The translations under genes were made by a program, and so were the position numbers. A stretch of 64,000 nt of DNA from Wolbachia endosymbiont of Folsomia candida (GTDB lineage: Bacteria > Pseudomonadota > Alphaproteobacteria > Rickettsiales > Anaplasmataceae), in the NCBI RefSeq assembly GCF_001931755.2, contig NZ_CP015510.2, forward strand, positions 1-64,000, given 5' to 3'. How positions within the stretch are numbered: the first letter of the stretch is position 1; each line of letters starts with the position of its first letter. The notes under the pieces were generated by a model, which was not told where the DNA came from, did no database searches, and saw only the letters and a program-made list of their open reading frames with translations. This document shows positions 36,901 through 49,149 of the stretch, piece after piece.

Positions 36901-38447
36901 AGAAGCAATTGAATCGCACCCCTTTGTCCGATAGAAGCAGCTCTATGTAATACAGTCACTCCATTTGCATTCTTGATGTTCAGAGCAACTTTTTTCCCAC
37001 TTTTTATCATTATGTCTGCAATATTTTCACCATTTGCTTTGCCTTCAATAGCATCAAAAATAGGTGTTTCTCCGGTTCTTTCGTGCGGAAAGTTAATATT
37101 TGTTTCATTATTTTCTAAAAAGAATTGTATAATGTCCAAGCATTCGCTCATGATTGAAAGACGAAACGGCGTATTACCATCAATATCTTCAATGTTAGGA
37201 TCAGCTCCTGCCCTAAGTAACAACTTTGCACTTTCTTGATAACCGTATTGAGCAGCAATATGTAAAGGAGTTTTTCCATCTATATCTTGTATATTCAGAT
37301 CAGCACCAGCGTCTAAAAGTAAATTTAACGTCTCAGTATAGAAAAGACTTTGAGGATTGTGTAGTAGAGTTGACCCAAATTCCCCCCTTCGAAGATTAAG
37401 CACAAACTGCAAATCTTCACTATTTTCTTTTTTTAAAAATTCTTTTAAATCTTTAATATTATCATTATCAATAGTATACTCTGAGTCATACTTTTCCCTA
37501 GTTGAAGAATAGTTTATTTCGCAAAGAAGCTCATATAATTCCTCATTTAATTTCTTCTGTTTATCAGGTAATCTCTTCAATTTCTCGTCGAAAAAGAGGC
37601 CAACAGCATTATAACAACGGAGATCAGTTGCCATTTGTAATGGAGTCTTACCATCATTATCTGGTATATCAGGATTTGCCCCTGCACCCAAAAGCATTTC
37701 AACACCTCCAAAGCACTTGAACTCAGTAGCATAATGCAGTGGAGTTTTTCCTTTTATATCTTGTATATTTGGATTTGCTCCTGCGCCCAAAAGTAATTCT
37801 GTTACTCCATCATGAAACTCTGTAACATCATGTAATATTGTCATTACGTTTTCATCTGAAAAATTCAGAACGATTTTTATGTCTTCACTATTTTCAGCTT
37901 CTAAAAAACTCTTCAGGCATTCAATATTATTCTGCTCTCCATTGCCAAACCTACCTTCAAAAAAGTCAGATTCATAGGTTCTGAAGGATTCTTTTAGCTC
38001 ATCTAAAATACCAAATAGCTTTGCACGTATTTGTTTTTGCTTCTCTGTCAATCCTGAAAAATCCGATAAGTCCGATTCTTCAGAACTAGATTCTATGCTT
38101 GTATGACCTGTTAACCACGAATTTTCAGCATCTGATAAATCCGATTCTTCATAGCTAGATTCTATGCTTTTATGACCTGTTAACCACGGATTTTCAGCAT
38201 CTGATAAGTCTGATTTTTCAGAACTAGATTCTATGCTTTTATGACCTGTTAACCACGGATTTTCAGCATCTGATAAGTCTGATTTTTCAGAACTAGATTC
38301 TATGCTTTTATGACCTGTTAACCATGGATTTTCAGCATTTGATGAGTCCGATTCTTCAGAACTAGATTCTATGCTTTTATGACCTGTTAACCACGGATTT
38401 TTATCAGTTGATCCTTCAGAACGCTTATTTGTTGTAGCCTCGCCCAT
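33924..38447 (-). CDS. Very large ankyrin repeat protein with N-terminal tandem repeats
   Basis: 1507 residues; ATG with AGAGGGA upstream. Residues about 17-131 are five copies of a 23-residue unit starting NPWLTGHKSIESSSE, acidic and serine-rich. Ankyrin repeats occur from about 180 to 300 and 380 to 1000 (TPLHYATEFKCFGGVEMLL; TPLHIAAQYGYQESAKLLL; TLLHHAVKWGCSEEILDFL), broken by spacers. The last 350 residues (from KREELKLNKFLYLVSKAQNM) are a non-ankyrin region I do not recognise. There are no membrane helices and no signal peptide. Wolbachia ankyrin proteins are often proposed type IV effectors; here this is inference from the family. Confidence 0.9.
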   Translation of the reverse strand: MGEATTNKRSEGSTDKNPWLTGHKSIESSSEESDSSNAENPWLTGHKSIESSSEKSDLSDAENPWLTGHKSIESSSEKSDLSDAENPWLTGHKSIESSYEESDLSDAENSWLTGHTSIESSSEESDLSDFSGLTEKQKQIRAKLFGILDELKESFRTYESDFFEGRFGNGEQNNIECLKSFLEAENSEDIKIVLNFSDENVMTILHDVTEFHDGVTELLLGAGANPNIQDIKGKTPLHYATEFKCFGGVEMLLGAGANPDIPDNDGKTPLQMATDLRCYNAVGLFFDEKLKRLPDKQKKLNEELYELLCEINYSSTREKYDSEYTIDNDNIKDLKEFLKKENSEDLQFVLNLRRGEFGSTLLHNPQSLFYTETLNLLLDAGADLNIQDIDGKTPLHIAAQYGYQESAKLLLRAGADPNIEDIDGNTPFRLSIMSECLDIIQFFLENNETNINFPHERTGETPIFDAIEGKANGENIADIMIKSGKKVALNIKNANGVTVLHRAASIGQRGAIQLLLKQGASVSAIDDEGNNPLHYIIYNNHKFYGADNKDEKREFNDDNSENIIAMISSFINYHVKDHTELIDEKVQELFQTIDDEAYDRLHREICNLELKRAAKAKEYVNTRNHNGNTPLFFAVESGKCAVIETLLKEGAAVAITDKNGYTPFHYAVKSKDPKILKLLISSITNSEITQEKFEDALNAPSHMKSFSNLLWYSISSSIKDKILDPILLHHTMNIDIDAQIEAIIPDVIKQNKKSYNAVKGELSEIIKSAVEKTHEQLSVCDNEGNTLLHHAVKWGCSEEILDFLVRSGVDVNAKNKHGVAAIHIAAKYGSSSQMEFLIKNGADYNVRCGNFTKAETEILENHVVIVTESDGYSSVVTEVKNDAEYADATPRALAACSFRTDAEHELALKKAKVNVTNSIGAPLLHIVAARIINKDYEEHEKIEVYKMFERLIDLSTNDLLWCKNFIEIFSGNEKEEITKILDRAIENSKGGEEPTSQMSEERSSHAFNENFYHEIGSHIKEVPDLCIDTAYNKLNGMTSVDHWMNVWDLQADHNELKYQERTTTKQLDDSVWAEATLKTETDRAVTFGIEKFEWGEPGDIIPEASGAVVWNDAPQKGINLQINPDNTNFEYSESDKAKSADTKSDEEPITNIKQKAPNTRFSDVSTQKVRVEERSHLEQTKLIKREELKLNKFLYLVSKAQNMLELYKIVDEALKAGVRINCAQGNKDTFANVVLFKASQLKLDPKIASGIVCKLVSKGAVSGESYNKINYELKKSEIFADHEVNLQKATKEFSKRINEFQRVIGSAISQGKLNKLNIDHTTFYLEYSEDSIIDVTKVINGAESLGESGGGIVKIGENEIEIEVNNGIKNYANFSGNGCVILTLMGLEVTLYNDLQNKDRVIVEVSDNDRKKLDELSDEEKKKVWGKYQLGRMPICDAIKQGYFERSCSSKLQASEIINLSENVMDKASEIVKNLDSSDITAHSLVNSLVSGVQLSKIATDQGKSRA
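38054..38398. repeat. Five tandem 69-bp repeats in the large ankyrin gene
   Basis: Each unit encodes 23 residues beginning NPWLTGHKSIESSSE. The second and third encode the same peptide, while the outer ones differ (SYEE, NSWLTGHTS), the pattern expected from recent unit duplication in the middle. Coordinates are approximate. Confidence 0.85.
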
Positions 38448-38568
38448 TTGTTCCCTCTACACTAATATCACATAACAGATTATGCCTGTACAGTTATCAA
38501 TTTTCCATTAATTATGGTTTCGATAAAATAGTAACCCATATGGTATCATGTTTATGTACTAACTTTAG

Positions 38569-41847
<3,279 letters not shown>

Positions 41848-42006
41848 AAGTTAAATTTTCAATTAGCGCTATAATTATGATATAAGCATATTGCTTCTAT
41901 TGTCACTAAACATTTTGAAAATTATCTATTTTCTCTAATATTTTGTATTGCTCTATGAACCACATCTTAGGCCTCAATCATGAAACTGAGACCTAAAGCT
42001 GTATAT

Positions 42007-43812
42007 CTAGCCTTTCGAATTCAAAAGACGTGAAAGCCATTTGGTTAACCAAAAGCTGCCAGTTTTTTCTTGTAGCTTATTTAAATCAGAAGGCTTTTCG
42101 TTGCTGACATTTTTATTATTCTCAATTTGGTATCCAGAATTTTCCAATGGTTTGTTTGTTTCAGAGTGGCCATGTAAATGAACGTCGTCTCCTTGTTTTA
42201 AAACGAATACATCAACATCCATGCTATTATCAACACTAACATTCAGTGTAATATTGAATTCACTTTCTATTGTAGCAACAGTTTGCCGTTTATTGTTAAA
42301 AATATGCCCAACAACTGCACCATGCGCGACTAAATCAAATGATCTATTTCGATTTTTATTAGCAATGTGTTGTAATTCCCTGAGTATCGACGTCACAATT
42401 GCTTCGCTGGATTTTACCCTTCCAAGTCCCTTGCAGTAAGAACACTCTGTAGTGTTAACTTCCTGTATGTTTGGTTTAATTCTCTGTCTTGAAAAGACCA
42501 TTAAACCAAAGTCATTTATGTAGCTAAATTGAACCTTAGCTTTGTCATCCTTAAATGCTTGTTTTATAGCAGATTCAACAGCTCTGCAATATTGATATCT
42601 TAGCATATCGATAAAATCGACCACTATTAACCCAGATAACCCCCTTAAGCTCACTTGCCTGGATATCTCAGGTGCTGCTTCCATATTCGTTCTATAAGCT
42701 GTTTCCTCTATACTATCTTCTCCTGTCATTTTTCCTGAATTTACATCTATTGAAACAAATGCTTCAGTTAAAGTTATTATCAGAGACCCACCAGATGGAA
42801 GCTTTACTCTATTGCTATAGAGTTCAGAAATTTGATCTTCAATCCCGTAATAAGTAAATATTGGAATAGAACCCTTATATAACCTATAGCGTAATTTGCT
42901 ACCTTTTAATGCATTTTGAGCATACTTTCTTACTTCTTCGAAAGCTTCTTTACCAGATATTATGATTTCTACATCATTACCACAAAAATCACGGACAGAC
43001 CTCATAATTATGTCTGCCTCATTATAAATTAATGATGAAACCCCTATAGAAGAAGCATTTTTTTGGATATTCTGCCACAACGAAGATAAGTAATTATAAT
43101 CCTGTTCAATTTCTTTCTTACTTTTTCCTGAGCCAACAGTTCGTATTATTAAACCTGACCTTTTTGGCAAAGTTAGTGAATCAAGCACATCCTTTAATTG
43201 CTTTCTGACATTAGAGTCTTCAATCCTACGCGACACCCCACCTTTACTCATCGAATTGGGCATAAACACACAGTATCTACCAACTAAAGTTATGTATGTT
43301 GTAAACGATGCTCCCTTATTACCCCGCTCTTCCTTAGTGAGCTGAACCAATACCTTTTGATTTACTGAAATAACATCCTGTAATTTATATTTCTTGTATA
43401 AAGGTACCTCTCTAACAAAACCATTACCGGATTCATTGCTGCTCTTACTACTAGTGGCAGAATCTGAAGAAGTAGTTGCCTTAGTGTCATTACCTTCTTC
43501 TGCAGAATTATCACTTGAATAATGCTCAAAAAGAGCTTCCTTTTCTTTTTCTGGAATGTTGAAATAATCCATGGCTATTTCAGAAAAAGACAAAAAACCC
43601 TGCTTATTTTTACCATATTCAATAAATACAGCTTGCAAAGAAGGCTCTATACGCTTTACATAAGCAACATATATATTACCCCTTAATTGTTTTTTCTCCT
43701 TAAATTCCTGTTCAAATTCTACAACCCTATTATTGACAGATAAGACAACCCTTACCTCATCAGAACAGATAGAATTTTCTATCAATAGTAACCTTTTACC
43801 CTTATTTCCCAC
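42007..43812 (-). CDS. Ribonuclease E/G family protein
   Basis: Endoribonuclease for mRNA decay and rRNA processing. The S1 domain (residues about 38-170) opens with KQLRGNIYVAYVKRIEPSLQ and contains AVFIEYGKNKQGFL; it is interrupted at about 99-131 by a Ser/Thr/Asp/Asn-rich insert. The catalytic aspartates lie in VSIDVNSGK and LIVVDFIDM, and the Zn-link is CSYCKGLG. 601 residues, closer to RNase G plus a short tail than to the long RNase E with a degradosome scaffold; the subtype cannot be fixed. Confidence 0.92.
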   Translation of the reverse strand: MGNKGKRLLLIENSICSDEVRVVLSVNNRVVEFEQEFKEKKQLRGNIYVAYVKRIEPSLQAVFIEYGKNKQGFLSFSEIAMDYFNIPEKEKEALFEHYSSDNSAEEGNDTKATTSSDSATSSKSSNESGNGFVREVPLYKKYKLQDVISVNQKVLVQLTKEERGNKGASFTTYITLVGRYCVFMPNSMSKGGVSRRIEDSNVRKQLKDVLDSLTLPKRSGLIIRTVGSGKSKKEIEQDYNYLSSLWQNIQKNASSIGVSSLIYNEADIIMRSVRDFCGNDVEIIISGKEAFEEVRKYAQNALKGSKLRYRLYKGSIPIFTYYGIEDQISELYSNRVKLPSGGSLIITLTEAFVSIDVNSGKMTGEDSIEETAYRTNMEAAPEISRQVSLRGLSGLIVVDFIDMLRYQYCRAVESAIKQAFKDDKAKVQFSYINDFGLMVFSRQRIKPNIQEVNTTECSYCKGLGRVKSSEAIVTSILRELQHIANKNRNRSFDLVAHGAVVGHIFNNKRQTVATIESEFNITLNVSVDNSMDVDVFVLKQGDDVHLHGHSETNKPLENSGYQIENNKNVSNEKPSDLNKLQEKTGSFWLTKWLSRLLNSKG

Positions 43813-43919
43813 TTATATACCGTCTGCTTTTGCTCATTGAAATTAATGAGTATACTACCGAGTGCGCTGCTTACTGTCAAGAATTTTGCAATTCACATTA
43901 TTGCAATAGTATAAAGCGA

Positions 43920-43948
43920 TTGACTTTTGGCGTTTTGCCCAATAAACT
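43920..43948 (+). promoter_or_regulatory. Candidate sigma70-type promoter for rpmG
   Basis: TTGACT (43920-43925), exactly 17 bp, then TAAACT (43943-43948), with the rpmG start 29 bp downstream of the -10 box. Confidence 0.45.
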
Positions 43949-43976
43949 CTTGTGAAATTCATTATATTATATAACT

Positions 43977-44177
43977 ATGGCTAAAAAAAATGCTTCTCTA
44001 CTTGTCAAATTGGTTAGCACTGCAACCAAAATAGCAAGAAATGGTGAAGAAAAATTAACAGGTTATTTTTATGTCAAAAAGCGTAACCCAAAAAAACTTA
44101 TTAAAAAACTAGAATTCAAAAAGTATGACCCAGTTGTCAGAAAGCATGTGTTGTTTAAAGAAGAAAAATTAAAGTAA
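43977..44177 (+). CDS. rpmG: 50S ribosomal protein L33
   Basis: 66 residues, basic: [20 protein letters not shown], then [34 protein letters not shown], the L33 signature of proteobacteria without the metal-binding cysteines. A small HTH gene follows after 23 bp and may be co-transcribed. Confidence 0.95.
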   Translation: MAKKNASLLVKLVSTATKIARNGEEKLTGYFYVKKRNPKKLIKKLEFKKYDPVVRKHVLFKEEKLK

Positions 44178-44200
44178 TTTTTTCATAATTGAGGGTTATT

Positions 44201-44476
44201 ATGCAAGATTCACAATCAGGTTGTCCTGTAGTAATAGAATTGGGTGATATAAGAGATACAAAATTAAAGTTAATAAAGCTTGTTGCACGGTTGATAAATA
44301 AGAAATATTCAACACAGAAAAAGGCAGCAAGTGCTCTAAACATCGATCAACCTAAGGTGTCTCAGATCAATAGGGCAAAAATTGAGGGTTTTTCCTTAGA
44401 ATATTTGATTAATCTGTTAGTTGTATTGGGTCAAGACGTAAACGTGAAAATAAAGCACAGTTCTGAAACTGCTTAG
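44201..44476 (+). CDS. Small XRE/HTH-type DNA-binding protein
   Basis: 91 residues from ATG 44201, with GAGGG six bases upstream; an in-frame TTG at 44189 overlaps that site. The helix-turn-helix is KKYSTQKKAASALNIDQPKV then SQINRAKIEGFSLEYLINLL, the layout of HigA2/XRE-like proteins. Such genes can be antitoxins, but no toxin gene is adjacent: upstream is rpmG and downstream a large collagen-like gene. A free-standing regulator is equally possible. Confidence 0.85.
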   Translation: MQDSQSGCPVVIELGDIRDTKLKLIKLVARLINKKYSTQKKAASALNIDQPKVSQINRAKIEGFSLEYLINLLVVLGQDVNVKIKHSSETA

Positions 44477-44609
44477 CGTTTTAACAAAGCTTCGCACTCG
44501 CTTTCACGCATATGGTGCTAAGCTATGTGACAAACAGCATTCATAAAAATTTCATAGCAATTTATATATTAAATAGTTCTCTTAAGCTAATAGGGAATAG
44601 ATTAAAAAA

Positions 44610-47600
44610 ATGTTCATTCCTAACAATAATATCAAAATTGTTTGTAAGTTAGAGCAGGATAGTGCGAGTACGATTGGCATTACACCTTTAAACCAAAGTA
44701 AAGAGAACCATGATAAGGTAAAAATCACCACATTAGCAAGCAACGTTAGTATTAGCGATATATTCAATTTTTCTCCGGGGTATTTTGACAACTCAGACCC
44801 AGGAAAAGATGAATTTCTTGGTGGTTATCCAAGTACAACAGATGAAAAAGATATACAATCTTATCTACTTGATAAGGGCACAGATTACTTGTGGGTAAAA
44901 AAAGAGCAAGAATTGCTAGCAATATATAGATTCAGCTCGTTAATACCGCAGAATACAGTAACAATGGGAACTAAAGCACTAGTCTCAATCGCTTTTGACA
45001 CGAGAAATATACTAAGCAAGGATGGAAAACTTGTTGGTGTAGATCAGTATGATTATGATCACACACAAAAATATTTAAAACTTGTACAAGGAAATGAGCT
45101 TGAATCTGGCAAAGGTAAATATGTTATACAAGTCCAACATATTGATGAAAAGACACCATCAAATAACGGAATAATAGGAGAATTGCCTGTTGTATATCCT
45201 TATTTTGATACGGCAACTTCTCAAATAAAGTTTATAGGAGGTGGAAACGCTAGTGATGCCGCTATAAAATATGCAGGTGCTGATAGTGAATATTTCACTA
45301 TAGAATCAAAAAATGGCAATCGATATGGTTATTTTTCAGATGAAAATGGTAATAAAACTAGCAAATCAGATTTTTATAAATTTCCATTGCCAGATATAGA
45401 GCCTTTGCAATTAACGCTACTTGCAAGCATTGAAGACTACGCACAAAAAAAATTAGAATTGGAAGACTCACACTCTGCAGCTTTCAGTACTGCACAAGTT
45501 AAAGAAAAAGGAGTATCCACAATTGTAAATAGAGTTAAACGTCAAGTTGAAGAAGATGAAGTTTTTAAAGATAATATAAAAGATTTGCTAAAAAGTGATC
45601 AAGGCTTTAGAGATAGCGTAAAAGGAGATCCAGGTATTCAAGGCCCAAGAGGACAAGAGGGGCAAAAAGGTGCTTCAGGAAGAGATGGAATAAGTCCAAC
45701 TGTTAAAGCAGTAGCTGATGAACTAGTTACTCAGAAGGTAAGTGAGCTGGGCGAAGCAATAATAGACGTAGAATCAAGTGGTCGAAATAAATCTTTGTCA
45801 ACTCGAATAACATATTGGCTTAAAGACCTGCTCAAAGGTGATCAAAATTTTCAAGAAAATGTTGCTGATGAATTGCTTGATAGAACCAGCGGCAACAGCA
45901 TAGTGTTAGAAGTTGCAAAGAGAATAAATAAAAGGTCAGTAGAAGATAGAGCTGTAAGGAAGGTAACAGATAAGGTTGATATGCGGGCTGTTGTGGATAA
46001 AGTAGATCCAGATAAAGTTGTAGAAGAGCTGATAGGAGCTATTGGTGGCAATGCTGCTGAGCAAATCATTCACGATAAGATTCAAGGTGTTAATAAAAAC
46101 AGATTTGCTGATAAACTTGTCCAAGAGGTTGGAAGCAATAACGCTAAAGATATTGTTAGTGATAAAATCACCGATCCATTGCTACTTATTGATAAGCTTT
46201 TAGAAAAGAGTCCAAGTGCTGAGCAAAAGATCATAGGAATTCTGACAGATCCAAACAACACTGAGTTAATAATCAAAGCATTTGCGGAGAAATATCCTGA
46301 AGTTGATATTGAATCTATTATAAGAAATTTTCAAAGATCTCATGCACAAAAAGCCATAAATGTACGTGGTAGCTTAAAGCAGACAGAAGAAGCTATTGAA
46401 GAATTGAAAGATGATATTCAAAAGTCTGCTCCACACACTGCAAGCCCAGCTCAAGTTGGTGCAAACCAAAAAGATATTGAAGATGCAAAAAAGCAAGCTG
46501 AAGCTGCAGCGCAAAAAGCAGAAACTGCACAAAAATCTGCAGAAGCTGCTAGAGATGAAGCTAAAGGTTTTGCAAGCCAAGCAAAGAGTTCAGCAGAGGT
46601 AGCCGCATCAGCAAGAGATTCGTCAATAAGTTCATTACATGAAATTGCCCAGCGCTACTCAAATTTAAACAGAGATAAGAGCGATATCTCAAGAAAAGCG
46701 CACAGAGTCAAAAGAAGTATGGAAGAAGAAAATGCGAGTGAAGAAGCTACAGAAATTCTAACGATGCACGATATACGCAGGATTTTGGAAAAAGATATGA
46801 GTGAATCAGTAAATAGAGTGAAAAGAGATACAAAAAATATGGTAGACTCAAGTGAAGAGAAAACAGTAAAAGAGATAGAAAAAATAAATTCGCAGGTAAT
46901 ACACATGGAATCAGAAGTTAAGGATATTTCTATGCAAGTAAATGAAGAACAACAAAAGGTTCAAGAAATAGTTCAAGCAATTGAACAAAGTATTCAGCAA
47001 ATAGGATCTGACTCTCTGAATGCACAACGAACAAGCAGGAAAGTTGCACAAAGAGTGGAGGATTCAAGAATCAAAGCGGAAAATGCTGCAGAAGAAGCAG
47101 CAGATGCAAGAGATGAGTCTCAAAATTTTGCGAAAAAATCAGAAAGCTCTGCAAGTGAAGCTCAAGGAAATGCAGAAAAAGCCGCTCAAGCTATCAAGGA
47201 TATAGAAGAAGAAATTAAAGATATAGAGCAGCGAATACTACCTACAACACCTTATTCTAATGCATATCAAGAAAAAAAATATCAGCTAAAAATAATTCAA
47301 AGTGATGATAATTCAACCGAAATAGCAATTGAAGATAAAGGCGTTATTGGTAAATTCTCTAAGGTCGGATATTACTTTTGCAATGGCCAATTACACATAC
47401 ATAACCCTGAAACTAGAGTTGACATAGCTGTTCCTTCAGAATTTAACCTTCTAAAAGTTGTGGAAAATCTAGAAATGCCCACACAGTATATATTGGTGCT
47501 CACAAATCAATTGGGTAATGAGCTTTTTGAATATAAGAAATACGACCCAGCTTTTTCTTCTCTTGCAGGCGAGTTTAAATCTCTAGATTTACAACAAATT

Positions 47601-47969
47601 AAAACTCTGAATAAGATTAATTTTCAGAATGGATCGTATTTTATATTAAAACCAGGTGCAGTTAGTTCTCAATGTTATGCAGTTGACGTGTACGAAATTG
47701 CATCCAACGAAAAAATTGGGACGCTGAGTGATGAGTTTTGCTACTACCAAAATGGCCAGTTCCATTATGTGAATTACCATACAGGAAGTGAAATTCACCA
47801 TTCTTCATCTCATGAACACTATTTATCACTAAATCAAAGTGAAAATTATCAAGTTGAGGTTAGTATTGTTTGTGGAGAAAATAATGCAAAAGTTGCACAT
47901 GATGTGAATCCGATTGTAACCAGTGAATTTGGCCTGCTTGAGTATTTCGCAGATCATAACTTGATCTGA
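44610..47969 (+). CDS. Collagen-like, coiled-coil protein with RVKR motifs
   Basis: 1119 residues. An N-terminal domain of unknown type (1-300) is followed by a short collagen-like run of Gly-X-Y triplets at about residues 346-368 (GDPGIQGPRGQEGQKGASG). A mostly helical part follows, with alanine-rich coiled coils near 625-670 and 810-880 that resemble phage-fibre stalks, and a C-terminal domain with two similar strands (YYFCNGQLHIHN; FCYYQNGQFHYVN). Three RVKR motifs (308-311, 699-702, 736-739) sit at the borders of segments and match the consensus of the eukaryotic protease furin. No signal peptide is seen. The shape suggests an elongated surface or secreted protein; the function is unknown. 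Confidence 0.85.
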   Translation: MFIPNNNIKIVCKLEQDSASTIGITPLNQSKENHDKVKITTLASNVSISDIFNFSPGYFDNSDPGKDEFLGGYPSTTDEKDIQSYLLDKGTDYLWVKKEQELLAIYRFSSLIPQNTVTMGTKALVSIAFDTRNILSKDGKLVGVDQYDYDHTQKYLKLVQGNELESGKGKYVIQVQHIDEKTPSNNGIIGELPVVYPYFDTATSQIKFIGGGNASDAAIKYAGADSEYFTIESKNGNRYGYFSDENGNKTSKSDFYKFPLPDIEPLQLTLLASIEDYAQKKLELEDSHSAAFSTAQVKEKGVSTIVNRVKRQVEEDEVFKDNIKDLLKSDQGFRDSVKGDPGIQGPRGQEGQKGASGRDGISPTVKAVADELVTQKVSELGEAIIDVESSGRNKSLSTRITYWLKDLLKGDQNFQENVADELLDRTSGNSIVLEVAKRINKRSVEDRAVRKVTDKVDMRAVVDKVDPDKVVEELIGAIGGNAAEQIIHDKIQGVNKNRFADKLVQEVGSNNAKDIVSDKITDPLLLIDKLLEKSPSAEQKIIGILTDPNNTELIIKAFAEKYPEVDIESIIRNFQRSHAQKAINVRGSLKQTEEAIEELKDDIQKSAPHTASPAQVGANQKDIEDAKKQAEAAAQKAETAQKSAEAARDEAKGFASQAKSSAEVAASARDSSISSLHEIAQRYSNLNRDKSDISRKAHRVKRSMEEENASEEATEILTMHDIRRILEKDMSESVNRVKRDTKNMVDSSEEKTVKEIEKINSQVIHMESEVKDISMQVNEEQQKVQEIVQAIEQSIQQIGSDSLNAQRTSRKVAQRVEDSRIKAENAAEEAADARDESQNFAKKSESSASEAQGNAEKAAQAIKDIEEEIKDIEQRILPTTPYSNAYQEKKYQLKIIQSDDNSTEIAIEDKGVIGKFSKVGYYFCNGQLHIHNPETRVDIAVPSEFNLLKVVENLEMPTQYILVLTNQLGNELFEYKKYDPAFSSLAGEFKSLDLQQIKTLNKINFQNGSYFILKPGAVSSQCYAVDVYEIASNEKIGTLSDEFCYYQNGQFHYVNYHTGSEIHHSSSHEHYLSLNQSENYQVEVSIVCGENNAKVAHDVNPIVTSEFGLLEYFADHNLI

Positions 47970-48006
47970 TGTAGAGTGGACCTTAAGTTATACAGTGTAT
48001 AAGCAA

Positions 48007-48152
48007 TAGACTTCTTTCGAAACTCGCTTTTGAGAGGCAAGTGTTAGGAGCACACGGAGCGGAAAACCGGAGTGTATTGAACATACATGAGGATTTGAGC
48101 ACCGGAGCAACAACGCAATTGCTCACAGAAGTAGAGCTTCGAAAGAAGTCTA
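48007..48152. repeat. 146-bp inverted-repeat element, copy 3
   Basis: TAGACTTCTTTCGAAACTC at the left and GAGCTTCGAAAGAAGTCTA at the right; this copy has the best matching terminal inverted repeats of the three. It ends two bases before the stop codon of the NPD gene. Confidence 0.9.
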
Positions 48153-48154
48153 AT

Positions 48155-49144
48155 CTATTCATTCGCCTGCTGAACTAACATATCTATAACTTCTTTTACA
48201 GGCCTCTCCTTATCAACCATACCAACACTTTGACCAGCCATTAAAGACCCTGTTTCAATATCTCCTTCAATTACCGCTCTTCTTAAAGCCCCAGCCCAGA
48301 ATTTTTCTATCTCAAGTTGCCCATCTTCTCTTGAAATATTTCCCATGTTATATTCATCAATAACTTCTTTTTGACGTTTTATAAAATCATCACTTGCTTT
48401 GTTAGCTATAGCTCTTACTGGAATTACAGGAAAATCAGCACTTATTTGCACAGAAGGTGTCGCATTACGCGCAGCTGATTTTATAAATACTTCCTTAAAA
48501 TTTTTGTGGGCAATTGACTCATTTGTACAAACAAATAATGTGCCTATTTGGCAGCCACTTGCTCCCATTTCAAGGTAATTCATCATAATCTCGCCTCTTC
48601 CTATTCCGCCTGCAACAAACACTGGTATTTGTTCGTTTTTAAAATGAGGTAATATTTCCTGTGCTAGCACGGAAGTACTAACCGGACCTATGTGTCCACC
48701 TGCTTCCATGCCTTCTATTATCAATGCATCAACTCCCATTTTGACGAGTCTTTTTGCAATGCTGAGTGCTGGAGCAAAGCATAAAATTTTTATTCCGGCA
48801 TTTTTGATTTTTTCTATACTAGGTTTTGTAGGCAACCCACCAGCAAGCACTATATGGCTAACTTTCGTTTCAATGCATACATCTATCAATCCGCTCAAGC
48901 TTGGGTGCATAGTGATCAAATTTACACCAAATGGTTTGCTAGTTAATTTTTGTGTCTCTGTAATTTCTATCTTTAATAGGTCTGGAAACATCGCACCACA
49001 TGCAATAACGCCAAACCCTCCAGCATTTGATATTGCAGAAACCAAGTTTCTTTCTGAAACCCAGCTCATAGCACCACCCATTATTGCAAACTCACTACCG
49101 AGAAAATCTGTTCCTTTTCTCCATAGATTACTTAATTTCTCCAT
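48155..49144 (-). CDS. Nitronate monooxygenase / FabK-like flavoenzyme
   Basis: NPD-family TIM-barrel FMN protein, 329 residues. Motifs: FAIMGGAMSWVSERNLVSAISNAGGFGVIACG at the N-terminus, GVDALIIEGMEAGGHIGPVS and PVFVAGGIGRGEIMMNYLEMGASGCQIGTLF. The family contains both nitronate monooxygenases and FabK-type enoyl-ACP reductases; the AGGHIG motif fits both, so I leave it open. It follows the cytochrome b561 gene by 5 bp on the same strand. A 146-bp palindromic element abuts its stop codon. Confidence 0.88.
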   Translation of the reverse strand: MEKLSNLWRKGTDFLGSEFAIMGGAMSWVSERNLVSAISNAGGFGVIACGAMFPDLLKIEITETQKLTSKPFGVNLITMHPSLSGLIDVCIETKVSHIVLAGGLPTKPSIEKIKNAGIKILCFAPALSIAKRLVKMGVDALIIEGMEAGGHIGPVSTSVLAQEILPHFKNEQIPVFVAGGIGRGEIMMNYLEMGASGCQIGTLFVCTNESIAHKNFKEVFIKSAARNATPSVQISADFPVIPVRAIANKASDDFIKRQKEVIDEYNMGNISREDGQLEIEKFWAGALRRAVIEGDIETGSLMAGQSVGMVDKERPVKEVIDMLVQQANE

Positions 49145-49149
49145 ACGTT

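Noticed and set aside
38054..38398. CRISPR array suspected from regular repeats
   Set aside because: The repeats are directly adjacent coding units of 69 bp without spacers, in the frame of the ankyrin gene.
44189..44476. Toxin-antitoxin module at the small HTH gene
   Set aside because: Only the HTH protein is present; neighbours are rpmG and the collagen-like gene, and no toxin-like frame is adjacent.
46374..47205. Additional genes within the coiled-coil part of the collagen-like gene
   Set aside because: These frames arise from repetitive alanine/lysine/glutamate codons read in other frames and have no start signals.
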